Source: Cyprinodon diabolis (taxonomy: Eukaryota; Chordata; Actinopteri; Cyprinodontiformes; Cyprinodontidae). From it: 64,000 bases of DNA. Numbering within the stretch: position 1 is the stretch's first letter; each line of letters begins with the position of its first letter. Below, piece after piece: positions 1-10,554 of the stretch. A program made the position numbers and the translations under genes. The notes under the pieces are model-generated. The model was not told the DNA's origin. It saw only the letters and a list, made by a program, of their open reading frames with translations, and did not search any database. The stretch spans positions 1,715,416 to 1,779,415 of the forward strand of contig CM060064.1 in the NCBI GenBank assembly GCA_030533445.1. Reading direction: 5' to 3'.

Positions 1-284
1 CTGGGCTTTTGAGAATAGAATAGAATAGAATGGTACGGAATAGAAAAGTTTTTTTTTCTGATTTTTACAAAAACAGTTAAGCTGCTGATGTTTGTTGGTT
101 TTAATTTCACAAACAAACACACAGAAGGTAAAAAACCCAACAAAGCTTGTCAGTGGTGTCATGTTGACCCGTCTCCATCAGACCTTCAGTCATTTGAAGT
201 CCTGTTGGCTGCAGAGTCCAATAAACCTCGTTTTGCGTTAATTCTTCGCTGTGTACAGCAGACTATATTGAGTTGATCCAGACT
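1..284. repeat. Short AATAG-type simple repeat, then unassigned intron
   Basis: Bases about 12-33 are an imperfect AATAG pentamer run (gaatagaatagaatag). The remainder to 284 shows no recognisable coding or repeat feature. It probably belongs to the intron before the GPS exon of adgrb1. Confidence 0.5.
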
Positions 285-1065
285 GAGCCCCAGGGCCTGA
301 TAACATACCATGGCAGGTGTATAAGGAGTGAGCAGATCAGCTGGCTGGTGTCCTCACAGACATCTTTAACACCTGGCTGGACCAATCCATAGTGCCATCA
401 TGCTTCCAGTCTGCCTCCATTATTCCAGTCCCAAAGAAGCCTCAGGTCGCCTCCCTCAATGATTAGCGGCCCGTCGCTCTGACTCCCATCATGATGAAGT
501 GCTTCCAAAGGCTGCTTAAAGAACACATCGTCTCCAGGCTACCCAACAGTCGACCCGTTCCGACGGAACCGCTCCACTGAGGACGCCATCTCTGCTGCTC
601 TCCACCTGAGCCTGGCACACCTGGAGGAGAAGAACACCCACGTGCGGATGCTGTTCCTGGACTTCAGTTCAGCTTTCAGCACCATCATCCCACAGCATCT
701 GATGGGCAAACTGGAACAGCTGGGCTTCAATACACCCCTCTGCTATTGGCTGCTAGACTTCCTCACCAACAGACCTCAGTCAGTCCGGGTCGGACAGAAC
801 GCCTCTGATGTCATCGGTCTAAGCCCCTCCCCTCAAGGCTGCGTCCTGAGCCCCCTGCTGTTCACCCTGATGACACACGACTGCGTCCCCAGGTTCACCA
901 CCGATCACATGGTGAAGTTTGCAGACGACACCACGGTGGTGGGCCTCATCAGAGACGACTGCGACCTGGACTACAGAGAGGAGGTGGAGCAGCTGGTGGT
1001 GCAGAGATAACAGCCTGATCCTGAAGGTGGAGAAGACCCATGTCGGAAAGCTGGATAATAGAAAT
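285..1065 (+). pseudogene. LINE reverse transcriptase remnant (L2/CR1/Rex1-like)
   Basis: Conceptual translation resembles ORF2 reverse transcriptase of fish L2/CR1/Rex1-type non-LTR retrotransposons. Reading with frame changes, 285-640 gives a GPDNI-like start followed by SIIPVPKK and RPVALTP-like blocks, interrupted by stops. An intact stretch at 642-1010 has [14 protein letters not shown], a [11 protein letters not shown] block and the catalytic [11 protein letters not shown]. Several stops and frame changes make it non-functional. The 3' part of the same type of element resumes at 1603. The exact family needs a repeat library. Confidence 0.85.
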
Positions 1066-1602
1066 AACAATAAAGTTTGTCTTAGTTGAAGTCTAAGGCC
1101 AGAACCTTCCATTCAATGCAGCGCTCCTCAAAGTGGATCAGAACGCCCCTCCTCCCTGTTTTAATCAAGTCTTCCTTTCAGCACTGACCCAGAAATACCT
1201 AGAAGGTTACCTTAACAAAGAGCCACTGATCAATCTGTGTTTAAAAGAGAAAATTACCTAGAAATGGTGGTTTTGACCAGAATGGATCAGCTACTCCTAG
1301 TTATAGCCTGATTTGCTCTGACACACCGTCACCAAACACAACCAACCATGGAGATGGAGAGGATAAACAAAACTTTTTGCTGAACAAAAGGACAGAGACT
1401 TTCCTTTGAGAGTGTGGTGTGGATGAGCAAGAAACCAGCCCCAGGCTGTCAGATCCCCTCCTTCCAGTTGGGTCTGATTTCTAGAGGATTTAATAACCAT
1501 TCTGAGCAGGACCTGAAAGGGAAAAAAAGAAAACAAAAAAAGGCCAGCAGGCATCTGTAAAGTGTTCATAGGGTCTTTGTGGCATGGTGTGGAAACAATC
1601 AT
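1029..1602. other. Segment interrupting the LINE, flanked by a 14-bp direct repeat
   Basis: The 14-mer CTGATCCTGAAGGT occurs at 1015-1028 and at 1603-1616, and LINE-like sequence lies on both outer sides. The roughly 574 bp between could be an insertion with a target-site duplication. Alternatively, two related LINE copies abut here, since the first copy reads LILKVEKT and ends in AATAAAGTTT-like sequence near 1065-1080. No coding potential is recognised inside. Confidence 0.4.
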
Positions 1603-2110
1603 CTGATCCTGAAGGTCAACAAAACAAGGAGATGATTGGAGATTTCAGAAGAAACAGGAACATGTTGAATCCTGTTAACATCCTGGGAGAAGAAGTGGAG
1701 GAGGAGTAGAAATCCCTTGGTGTTCACCTGGACAACAACCTGAACTGGAGACACAACTGGGAAGCCGTCTCCAAGAAGGGACAGATCAGACTGGACTTCT
1801 AGAGGAAGCTGAGGTCCTTCAGAGGCTGCAGATCTTCTATCAGTCTGCTGTGGAGAGTCTGATCTCTGCCTCCATCATCTGCTGTGGTAACAGCATCAGA
1901 GCTAATGACTGAAAGAAGCTCAAGCAGCTGCTAAAGAAGGAAGGAACTCCTCTAGAACCTCTGCAGATGAAGAAGATGATGGACAGCAGCGAGCATCATC
2001 TTCATCAGACTGTTAGACACCAAAATAGGGTCTTCAGCATCAACATCTATAACAATGGATGAAAAAAAAACAATTATTTTATCTTTGGGATCAATGAATT
2101 GAAGTGAATG
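1603..2110 (+). pseudogene. LINE ORF2 C-terminal remnant and 3' end
   Basis: Translation gives a degraded ORF2 tail: TKEMIGDFRRN, then a KSLGVHLDNNLNWRHN-like block and RKLRSFR, with in-frame stops. This pattern follows the catalytic domain in L2/CR1-type fish LINEs. The copy ends with TTTGGGATCAATGAATTGAA near 2093-2107, resembling the 3' tail of such elements. It is not functional. Confidence 0.8.
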
Positions 2111-2216
2111 GGATGCATGGACACATGCCTGTGAGGAATGGACCATAAATTCCTGGAGAAGATGCCAAAGACTGATGATTTTAACAGACAGCCTCGCCAC
2201 TGCGGTCCATCTAGAA

Positions 2217-2631
2217 CAGGTGTCTGCAACCAGCGGCTCTTTAGCGCCACACCCACCCCCCTAACTAACCCCAACCCTATTCCTGCTTTGTCCCTCATGA
2301 CTCCATCAGCTCCTCCCAACAGAAACACATCCAACATAGAAAGATTTCTTTATCCTGTTTCTATGATCTCATCAAGGCAACAAAACCTAAACTGCTCGGT
2401 GTCCAGTGAACTCCACACGGTGAGAACGTTCATGCTCCAGGATAAAAAAATTAATCATGAATGCTTATTATATATTTAAGCCCACATAGTCCTTCTTTGT
2501 AGTGGGCTAATACACTTAGAGTCCATGTTTCCATATGAGGCTTATAGAAGACTTTTACAGTTTAGATTAGATTTTTGTTTGTTTTTTTGGTCCAATATGG
2601 CTCTTTGAACAGTTTGGGCTGCCGACCCCTG
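2217..2631. mobile_element. hAT-like non-autonomous element with 8-bp TSD
   Basis: The element starts CAGGTGTCTGCAACC and ends GGGCTGCCGACCCCTG, which is an imperfect terminal inverted repeat beginning with CAG. It is bounded by a perfect 8-bp direct repeat, ATCTAGAA, at 2209-2216 and 2632-2639. Subterminal GGCTCTTT occurs near both ends. An 8-bp target duplication with CAG...CTG ends is characteristic of the hAT superfamily. At 415 bp with no transposase it is MITE-like. Confidence 0.8.
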
Positions 2632-2639
2632 ATCTAGAA

Positions 2640-2954
2640 GAACTGGATGTGTGACCATGAGCTGCAGGATTCCTGGTTAAAAAATGAGACTTTTAGGAAC
2701 AAGATGGAGAAAATCTTACTCAGAAAAAACTTTGATGAATCCTAAGAGGCTCAAAATAACAAGAATTCACCAAGACAGTGTTCAGAAATTCGCTAGCAGA
2801 GGAGCTATTACTGACAACCTGATCAGACATGTTTCTGGTCCTTTAATCTAGAGGCTAAATGTTTCCTGGTCTTTAACAGAAACTCCAGGACTTCTAGACC
2901 TGCTGGTCCAAACTGGTCTGATACCAGAACCAGAACACTTTGACCCAATCCCAA
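2640..2954. other. Intron, nothing recognised
   Basis: I see no coding segment, tandem repeat or bounded transposon in this stretch. Confidence 0.5.
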
Positions 2955-3600
2955 ACCATCCACTAAGCAATACCACTATCCAGTGTCCCTCCCAATGAAG
3001 TCTCACTGCCAGCTGTGAAAGAGGCCTTGAATAGAGGTGGGGGCTATGAATGGGGGACGGCTTCTTCGTTTCAACGGAAAAGGAAAGCTGCTGTTGCTAT
3101 GGCAACTCAGTGATGCCCCATGCATGGCTGACCTGCCGAGATATTTTGTAAACAGAGGGGGTGTACTCAGATTTTAGCTTTCAAAAACCTACAAAGCAGC
3201 CATAGAGTCAATTCCTTCCCAATACCATCTCCACCCTCATCGCTATGCAGGGGAACAAAATATCTCCCCAGGTCAGCCAGGCCAACAATGAGCCTTAACG
3301 ACTGCCTTTTCAGAGGAATGGGTCAGTATCTGGTAATGCAGGCCAATAACAACCTCAATGACTCCCATTATTAAGGGGTGGAGCTGGTTTTCCAGCTTTA
3401 ATGTGCACGTTTTCTAAGCCTTTACAAGGCTTTGGTTGGTCCACTCTATAAAAGCCTGGAACTCAACGCTAATCCAGACATTTTGACTTGAAAAAGCTTC
3501 CTGGATGGGAAGAGAAATGTCTCTTTAAACTTTGAAAACAAAGTCAAGTGGGACGTTATTTGACCTTTGAGGATCTTTGTTATTGGTAACTTATCCTGCC
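2955..3600. repeat. Probable interspersed repeat of unknown family
   Basis: The stretch contains a segment around 3490-3530 (AAGCTTCCTGGATGGGAAG followed by AGAAATGTCT) of a kind that recurs in fish retroelement tails. It also has a run near 3440-3465 that reads like a TATA-containing leader (CTCTATAAAAGCC). No boundary or TSD was found. A fish repeat library search would settle its family. Confidence 0.3.
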
Positions 3601-3704
3601 TTAAAAGTTCCCTATTTTAAGGATAAAGTTCAAATAAAATATGTTGAACCAAAAATGTTCTAAAAGCTTGAGTAATAAATAAAAAAATATTTTTTTTTGG
3701 TGGG

Positions 3705-4271
3705 GGTTGGAGTTAGCCTGACGTAGTCCTACTCAATTCTAGTCAGAATATGAGTCTGATGCTGCTCCATAGAGCTGTGATTATGGGGCGTGTTTCGAAC
3801 GAACCAGGAAATAAATGCACTCAATTGGATAGACCTACAACCAATAAGAGCAACGGAGTGCGTGACGTATGTTAAGCCACGCATAGTTGTTGTCAACAAA
3901 AATCAAAGCGTGCAGTTGCACGCCTAGAATAAGAAGATGAGCCTTGATCGCGTTTCTCTGTTCCTCTTTTAAAATTAATTTGCTGTCGATATCTTCTAGA
4001 ACAGACCTAATAGCAGAATCTACTCACCTCAACTCTCCGGCGGCAGCCATTGTTGTTGTCACCCAAGCGCGCTTTGGTGACGTGGTTGATTGCGTTACTG
4101 TTGATCATCTGTCCATCATCGTATAAAGCCCGCCCTGACAATTTGATTGGCCCGCCAGATATTGTGCGAGCATACTCGCGCTACTATTGAGCAATGCCAG
4201 ACCGAACTTCCCGACCTCAAACGTTGTGGGCGGGACTAAGTTCGAAATGGCACCCAGGCAAGGTTGGAGTT
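3705..4271 (-). mobile_element. TIR element flanked by 10-bp direct repeats, with minus-strand coding remnant
   Basis: GGTTGGAGTT occurs at 3705-3714 and 4262-4271. Between them the sequence starts AGCCTG and ends CAGGCA, a short imperfect inverted repeat. On the minus strand an ATG at 4050 has a good context (CAATGGCTGCC), followed by a GTGAGT splice-donor-like site. The downstream minus-strand reading contains a LKEEQRNAIKAHLL-like block. That block reminds me of the start of RecQ-like helicase ORFs carried by fish transposons, but this is recollection, not a search result. I read it as the 5' end of a larger element or a non-autonomous derivative. Confidence 0.5.
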
Positions 4272-4304
4272 GGGTTGGGTGGATAAATATCTGAGGTTAT
4301 GGTA

Positions 4305-4560
4305 AACTCTGTTTTTCTTATTCTGCTGGAGGTTTCTTCTTGTTCAAAGGGAGTTTTTCCTCTCCACTGTCGCTACAAGCATGCTTAGTGTGACGGATTG
4401 CTGAAGAGTCAATGAGTCGATGCAATCAGCTGGTTTTCCTTAGATAGAAAACTTTGAATCAATCCAACTGGATGATCTGGTGAACTGGAAAGTGACCTGA
4501 GATGACATGATGTGAATTGGAGCTATAGAAATAAACTGAATAGAATTGATTTATTGGGAT
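4305..4560 (-). repeat. Interspersed repeat R1, minus-strand copy
   Basis: This is the reverse complement of the left part of a repeat also present at 8543, 16900, 22313 and 56812. Shared landmarks include AGCATGCTTGTAGCGACAG, CAGCTGATTGCATCGACTC and the AGTTTATTTCTATAGC-type end near 4525-4545. The family name was not determined. Confidence 0.85.
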
Positions 4561-4864
4561 TCAAATACTGTTAATGTTGATGTGTAACATTGAATATGAA
4601 CAATATTGTTTGTTTAATCTGGGAGGTATTTGGGAGGTATTATTTGTTAAACCATTAGACTGTGTCATAAGGTTTGACCTGCTAGGCTCATGTTCAAACT
4701 GAGCAGATGTTTCTACGCTGATGTTGTTTGGGTCTGCTGACCTTCTCTAAGCATCACTGCTCCTCTTCCTCACACCTGCCTGCTCCCAACCAATCCCATC
4801 ATTTCTGCTCTGCATGTGGATCAAACTGAGGCCAAATGAGTTGTTTCTTCCAGTTCACTAATAG

Positions 4865-4866
<2 letters not shown>

Positions 4867-4925
<59 letters not shown>
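4867..4925. repeat. (ATT)n microsatellite
   Basis: A run of about 19 TTA/ATT triplets, followed at 4940-4956 by a poly-A run of 17. Antisense reading gives only a poly-Ile artefact. Confidence 0.97.
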
Positions 4926-5009
4926 CCAAATTGGTTTATAAAAAAAAAAAAAAAAAGTTGCTGAGTGAACAATGTATGAATAACATCCCTGCAGTGTTTC
5001 CATAATAAT

Positions 5010-5182
5010 GAGTTGAAGCCGGAAGCAGCCGCTCCGCTCCGCTCCGCTCTGCTCCGGTCCGGCTGCATCCTGCCGCTCAGCAGAGCGGGGAACCGGATCA
5101 GGAAGCCGGTGTGAACGCGCTGGATGTGAATCTCCTCCTCCCGCTGCCTGTGTTCACCCCCTCCCCCTGTGTCTCCGTGCAG
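5010..5182 (+). promoter_or_regulatory. GC-rich stretch and splice acceptor upstream of the GPS exon
   Basis: This short GC-rich block contains four or more GCTCC-type pentamers (5029-5056) and ends in a long C/T-rich tract with acceptor AG at 5181-5182. It is clearly richer in GC than the surrounding intron. It could simply be exon-proximal sequence, or a CpG-containing internal promoter. Sequence alone supports only the acceptor. Confidence 0.35.
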
Positions 5183-5309
5183 CTCGTCTCTGCTGGGGTC
5201 CTGGTCTGCCAGGGGCTGCAGAGCTGTGCTTGTCGACTCCTTCAGAACCAAATGCGTGTGTGACAGACTGTCCACCTTCGCCATCTTAGCCCGGATCAAC
5301 CCCGACATG
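5183..5309 (+). CDS. adgrb1: adgrb1 exon: GPS motif (end of GAIN domain)
   Basis: This internal exon encodes the GPCR proteolysis site of brain angiogenesis inhibitor 1. The first base (5183) finishes a codon from an upstream exon outside the window (phase 2). The translation contains GSWSARGC, then [13 protein letters not shown], ending INPDM. The tryptophan and cysteines are the conserved GPS residues. Autocleavage would fall between Leu and Ser of RLS. Most adhesion GPCRs have HLS or HLT; from memory ADGRB receptors have Arg at this place. The exon ends at a phase-0 donor (ATG then gtgagt). The next exon is 10.5 kb away and begins NMDKL, directly before TM1, matching the domain order of the family. 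Confidence 0.92.
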
Positions 5310-5872
5310 GTGAGTGCTGCAGAGCCGCTCTGCCTCCTTTCACCTTCATCGTGTCGCAGACCGTTTCTGCTCGGCTGCTGTTTGAATCCATCCGCGTCTC
5401 TACTTTCATTTTGATTTCTCTTCTCCCCTCAAAGGGCGTCTTTGTCTCCATCCCAGCAGATCCCCCTCTGCCTGCTTCCTCCTCTCTGTCTCTCTGTCTC
5501 TGTCTGCCATGCCAGCGCCTGCAGCCAAAGCTTGTTGTTTGGATGCTGTGTTTTCATAGAGCTGTTTATGCTTTCCAAGAGGGGGGGGCATTAAATCACA
5601 CGTCAGGCTGAGTGGGATCTACAGTAATGTCAGACATGATGAACATACGGCCCCACCCCGCTTTAATGCCATTGTTTTAACCTACAACAAGGATTAGCTA
5701 ATTAGATGGTCGATGGCGTCTCCATGGTTACCAGGCCCCCTGGATGTTGTCCAGAAAAACGTGTGGTCTGGCATTTCAGTGATCGGAAAACGATAGGGAC
5801 AGAAAGACCAACCGAACCCGCAGAAAAGCTGGTTTAACGTTCAGGTGCGTCGAAACCTGACATGTTCTGAGG
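5310..5872. other. Intron, nothing recognised
   Basis: Start of the 10.5-kb intron between the GPS and TM1 exons. Open readings through 5311-5611 are C/T-rich intron read-through without homology that I recognise. Confidence 0.5.
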
Positions 5873-6052
5873 CTGCAGCGGCCTGCTGGGATCCATACAT
5901 GATGGAGAAGAACCCAGCAGAACCCAACAGAACCACAGCGGCCCAGCGGCGGCCTGCTGGGATCCATCCTGGATGGAGAAGAACCCAGCAGAACCCAACA
6001 GAACCACAGCGGCCCAGCGGCGGCCTGCTGGGATCCATCCTGGATGGAGAAG
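5873..6052. repeat. 71-bp tandem repeat, about 2.5 copies
   Basis: The unit starts GGATCCATCCTGGATGGAGA and contains AGAACCCAGCAGAACCCAAC. Copies start at about 5889, 5960 and (partial) 6031. All three minus-strand frames stay open because 71 is not a multiple of 3, so the ORFs here are artefacts. Confidence 0.9.
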
Positions 6053-7054
6053 GGAAGCTTCATTGTCTGCCATTAGTTATTATTAGACTGGAAATTACCT
6101 CACAAGCATCTTTTTCACTGGTTGCCATGGCAACAGCATTGGAACAGAGGCTGTGAAGCAGGAAGCTGCTGCTCGTGTTCCAGGAACCAGCAGAATTGGA
6201 TCTACTTCTACTAAACAGCTTTGATTTGTCAGCTGCAGATTCATTTTTTATGTTAATTTTTATTTTAATTGCCTTCATATATATTTAAGTTACTGATTAA
6301 TTCTTTTGAATTAGGTTAGGTTTTCTTTTACATTTCTGTTTTTATTTGGGTGCAGATTTTTTTTTTTATATTTAAGTTAAATATTTAGATTTTTTTTATT
6401 TGTGTTTTTTTAAATCAGACTCACAGGAAGGTCTTTGCGTTCCAGGTTGTGTTGTGGTTTGTGAGCTGCAGCGTTTATGCAGCAGAAGTTTGATCCGGTC
6501 TAAGAAGTTTGTGGCCACCTGTTTTAGCTGCTGATCAGGTTGTTTTTGCTGTGTAGCCTGGAGATCCTGGAAGGTGATAAAGCAAAGGGCAGATATGCAA
6601 TAGTATAATGATCCCTGGAGAAGTGCAACCCATAAACAAGGACATGTCAGACCGCTCTATATAGTTTATCCAAATATTCATTTGTAGTATTCACTCAGTG
6701 TCATCTAACTTATGATATTTGGTCTGGGCTAGGAAAGGATGATGAAATAACTAAACGCTGCACACAGACTAGAGATAATGATGGATGCTGAGTGAACTAT
6801 TCCTGATTCCTGTGTCCGTCCACATGGATGACACCTATTCTCTCACTGAGCGAGTCGCTACTTCCTTTAATAAGCCGTCTCTTTGAACAGCTGATTGGCA
6901 GCAGTTAGTGCAGCCACTATTAAAATGAACTGAATGAGGAGCAGTTTGATGGTTTCACTGGAAACACAGGCAGCCTGCATGGAGAGAAAATACACATCAG
7001 GCTAACATGGGGTTACTGTTATTTATTAAACATTTATTTAAATAAAATCATTTA
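6053..7054. other. Intron with T-rich tract
   Basis: 6240-6415 is A/T-rich with several T runs (for example 6357-6366 and 6391-6398). I see no coding sequence or bounded element in the rest. Confidence 0.5.
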
Positions 7055-7320
7055 GAGAGCTGCTCAGCGGTGCAGTGGGTAGCGCTGCTGCCTTTCAGCA
7101 AGAAGGTTCTGGGATCGATTCCTGGCCCTGGGTCTTTCTGCATTGAGTTTGCATGTTCTCCCTCCCTGGGTACTCTGGCTTCCTCTCACAGTTCAAAAAC
7201 AGGACTGTTAGGTTAATTGACTTCTCTAAATCCTCCTTAGATGTGAGTGGGTGCATGAAATAGCTGCTGTCATCTTCCAAAGTTGTACCGACATCTTTGA
7301 AGAGACACATTCATCTTCAC
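7055..7320 (+). repeat. tRNA-like-headed interspersed repeat (SINE-like)
   Basis: The sequence has a pol-III-like A box (TGCAGTGGGTAGCGCTG at 7071-7087) and B box (GGGATCGATTCCTGG at 7111-7125). These are followed by TTTGCATGTTCTCC and a GTACTCTGGCTTCCTC block, features of a very common fish repeat. The precise family is not assigned. Confidence 0.65.
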
Positions 7321-7327
7321 TGACAGC

Positions 7328-7655
7328 ATCTATAAAGTGCAGCAGTGATCAAATGTAAACAGTGTGGGAGAAAAAAACATGGTGCAAAAAAAACCCATTG
7401 ATCTAGAAGTTCAGAGCATTAATATCTATGGTGTAAATATGCAGTATTGTTGGTTTGGTGTTATCAGTGTGATGCAGAGTCTGGGACAGTTCATCAGTGT
7501 GATGGCGGTGGGGAAGAAGCTGCTGCAGAACCTGCTGGTCCTGCATTGAATGCTGTGAAGCCTCTTCCCAGAGGGCAGCAGGGAGAACAGTCCATGGTGG
7601 GGGGGTGAGGGGTCATTGATGATGTCACGGGCTCGGGACACGCAGCGCTGGGATC
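7328..7655 (-). repeat. Fragment of a LINE 3' region or related fish repeat
   Basis: Its left 60 bp (7330-7390) match, in inverted orientation, 9388-9450. The right part (AAGAAGCTGCTGCAGAACC, CTGGTCCTGCATTGAATGC, CCAGAGGGCAGCAGG) is a block seen repeatedly in fish LINE-derived repeats. No intact coding sequence. Orientation is inferred from the AATAAA tail of the 9388 copy. Confidence 0.55.
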
Positions 7656-8540
7656 AAATGTCTTTAATGTTAATATTAATCAGGAGGACGTTTGTAAGTA
7701 GGAAATGAAAGTGTTGTTTGACGAGCTTGCTTCATATTACAGATTCTTTGCTAATCCTAAAGACAAACCAATAAAAGTTAACTTTTGAATGTTATTTAAT
7801 ATGTGAGCAATATTAATGTCAGCATGACCCACCCTGGCTCACTGGTTAACCAATGTGTTCAGTAAAAGCAGTGAGTACTAGCCAATAAGAAGCAGGGTAG
7901 CCCAGGTGATTCCTTCGCTGTTCTAGGAAAAAAAATAAAATTTAGCTCAAAGATTCTGCTTAATAGTGCGGATGAAGGGGGATCTAGAAAGGGGGAAAAG
8001 CAATGCTGATAGAAAAATAAATGGGTATACGCCGTATACCTGCATATACCCTGGACTACACTGCTGCTCTGCTACCTTTCTTCCACATGCTGCTGCATTT
8101 TATCCTCTGGTATTTTAACAGGATGGTTCACCAGCTCAGTCTTTCACTACACCCCATCTCCCTCCTTGGTTTGAAGTTTACAACCTTCTTTGAGCTGCTG
8201 CAGACTAGAAAATGCACCAAAGAGGGAAGGAGTGGACAATGTGCCTGTTTCTCTTCCTGGTCACACCTGCTCTCACTCCTTATTTCATTAACATGACTGT
8301 CTGATGCTCTTGGTCAAGTTTAGTCCTGTTTTGCCCCACAGTGGTCTTCTTAGATTTAGATGAATTTCTAGCCTATGTTCAGCAGCCTCTCAGTCAGACT
8401 GTAGTGAACTTCCATCTGTGAGCCCTATCCTGTTAACTAAACCAGTGGGATTCAGCTTCTATGTTTATTTTGCTTGCCCAGTTACTGAAAGCACTGCTAC
8501 AGAAGAGCAACTGGAAAAATGGAAATGTTAACAGAATTTT
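7656..8540. other. Intron, nothing recognised
   Basis: No coding segment, tandem array or bounded transposon found by eye. Confidence 0.5.
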
Positions 8541-8542
8541 TA

Positions 8543-9320
8543 ATTCAATTCAATTCAATTCAATTCAGTTTATTTATATAACGCCAAATTCACAACACAT
8601 GTCATCTCAAGGCACTTTACAGTTCAACCAGATCATACAGTCAAATTGATACAAAGTTTTCTATCTAAGGAAAACCAGCTGATTGCATCGACTCATTGAC
8701 TCTTCAGCAATCCCTCACACTAAGCATGCTTGTAGCGACAGTGGAGAGGAAAAACTCCCTTTGAACAGGAAGAAACCTCCAGCAGAACCAGGCTCAGTGT
8801 GAGCGGCCATCTGCTGAGGCCCACTGGGGTTCAAGGAGACAGAAGCAGACGTAGAAAAAGAAGCATAGATACAAAAGGCAACTGTCAACCAGCTCCACAG
8901 GCGGCCCCGTCCAGGAAACACACAGCCAGGCAGACGAGCTCCGAGCCAGCTCCCATGTCAGAGGATGAAGAGAGCACATCCAGTTAGTCACAGTCAGAGA
9001 AACAGGACTACACTGGAAAACAGGCCAAGCTCCAACATCTAGAAACAAAGGTGTTGATGGCAGCAGCACAGCTGATATTTCTCTCCAGGATGGAGTCACA
9101 GCCAAACAGGAACAGACCAGATGAAGCTACTATGAGAAAAAGCAGAGAGAGCAGAACGTTAGAGATTGAACTAACAGATTCTGCAGAGTGGGAGAATAGA
9201 GATAGAATGAAGCAGAATGATGAAAAAGGGGTCCCTATGTCCTCCAGCAGTCTAAGCCTATAGCAGCAGAACTATAGAGATAGCTCAGGATAACCTGAGC
9301 CACTCTAAGCTTTATCAAAA
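8543..9320 (+). repeat. Interspersed repeat R1, long copy
   Basis: Begins with an AATTC pentamer run (8547-8571), then GTTTATTTATATAACGCC. It continues through landmarks TCTAAGGAAAACCAGCTGA, AGCATGCTTGTAGCGACAG and GAACCAGGCTCAGTGTGAG to CTATAGAGATAGCTCAGG near 9270. At least five copies exist in this window. Short ORFs inside it (8799-8987, 9051-9263) recur with the repeat and are not evidence of a gene. Confidence 0.9.
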
Positions 9321-9384
9321 TATATATAAGATATATATAAACATATATCTAATGCTCTAAACTTCCAGATCAATGCATTTTTTT

Positions 9385-9490
9385 TTGCACCTTGTTTCTT
9401 CTCCCACACTGTTTACATTTGATTACTGCTGCACTTTATGGAATGGAAATGTCACGAGAGCTGTACAAAACGAAATAAAAGTTGTCTAAG
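9385..9490 (+). repeat. LINE 3'-tail fragment
   Basis: Matches 7330-7390 in the opposite orientation (CCCACACTGTTTACATTTGA, CTGCTGCACTTTATGG). It ends with an AATAAAAGTTGTCTAAGTCT-type tail, as LINE 3' ends do. Confidence 0.6.
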
Positions 9491-10481
9491 TCTAGAGGGC
9501 TCCAGGGATTTGATGTTTTTTTTCCTTGACATATTATCAAAGACGGAGGTCTAATCCAGACAAATGGGTCAGCCAACCACCTCTAGTTCTGGACCGGTTG
9601 AGGTAGAACTCCAGATTATTAAAGAAGGTCGCTTGTTTTATCATGACCTGATCTTATGTGACAATTAGTTTGCATTGTGCATTGCCCTTGCCTTGAAGTA
9701 GCCTCTAGCAACCAGTTTAATGTTAGCATGGTTAGCATGTGATCATATTAGCATTAGCTTGAACTGTAGAATTGCATTCCCACCAGAACTTCTCTCCAGA
9801 AGCGCTGCTGTGTGTGTTCGCAAGTGTGATGGAGGCCTGGGAGGACCCCCCCTCCCCCATCAGGTCCTGTCCACCATGGGTTAGGCTCTCTCTCTCTGCC
9901 TGCAGCTCTGCTGCTACACCCCCAGCATGACAAACAGCTCCACATTGCTCCTCTCCTCTGTCTCCTACTCCTTTCCATCACACTCTCTAACCTTTTTTCT
10001 GTGGGTCTAACTTCGCTCCTTTCATTCTGCTATCAGTTAACAGTTAGAGGCTGAAGTCCCAGATGGCTTCCTGCCAGAACCGGACCGGAATCAATGAATG
10101 AGTGAAAGTACGGTTGTGGGTTCTGTGTGAAAGGCTTTTGTCTGCTTTAAATGTGCTGCCTGCCGTTGCTGTCGTACACGTGCTGAGGTGCCTTTTTGGC
10201 CAGTGAGCCTAAACTGTAAAAACAACATGAAGAACAAATGGGCCCGGTCCAGTTTGTAGGCTTCAGGCCATCCTAGTGTCTGCTCACCAAATGAGCAAAC
10301 CTGTCATTAAGTGGAACCAAAACATAGTAATAAGGACTATAAAATGTGTGAAATATTCCTCATTCTTTCAGGTAAAACTAAAGTAGGAGGAGGTTTCATG
10401 GGATTTTTTTCTTTGCAGCTCCCCGCAGTGACATGCAGATATATTCTAGGCATAACGAGCCTGTAGTTCTAAGTAATTCTG
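9491..10481. other. Intron, nothing recognised
   Basis: No feature supported. Contains a short CT-rich run near 9886-9900. Confidence 0.5.
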
Positions 10482-10554
10482 CTATTTGTAGACAACAAAG
10501 AGAGGGACTGATGTCGTTCCTGATCTGATCCAGCCGATGACAATAAAACTCAGG

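Noticed and set aside
642..1010. 122-codon reading as a host gene
   Set aside because: It is the LINE reverse transcriptase core with stops before it; a transposon remnant, not a host gene.
5776..6156. Overlapping readings with repeated GCGSVGFCWVLL-like peptides
   Set aside because: They are produced by the 71-bp tandem repeat.
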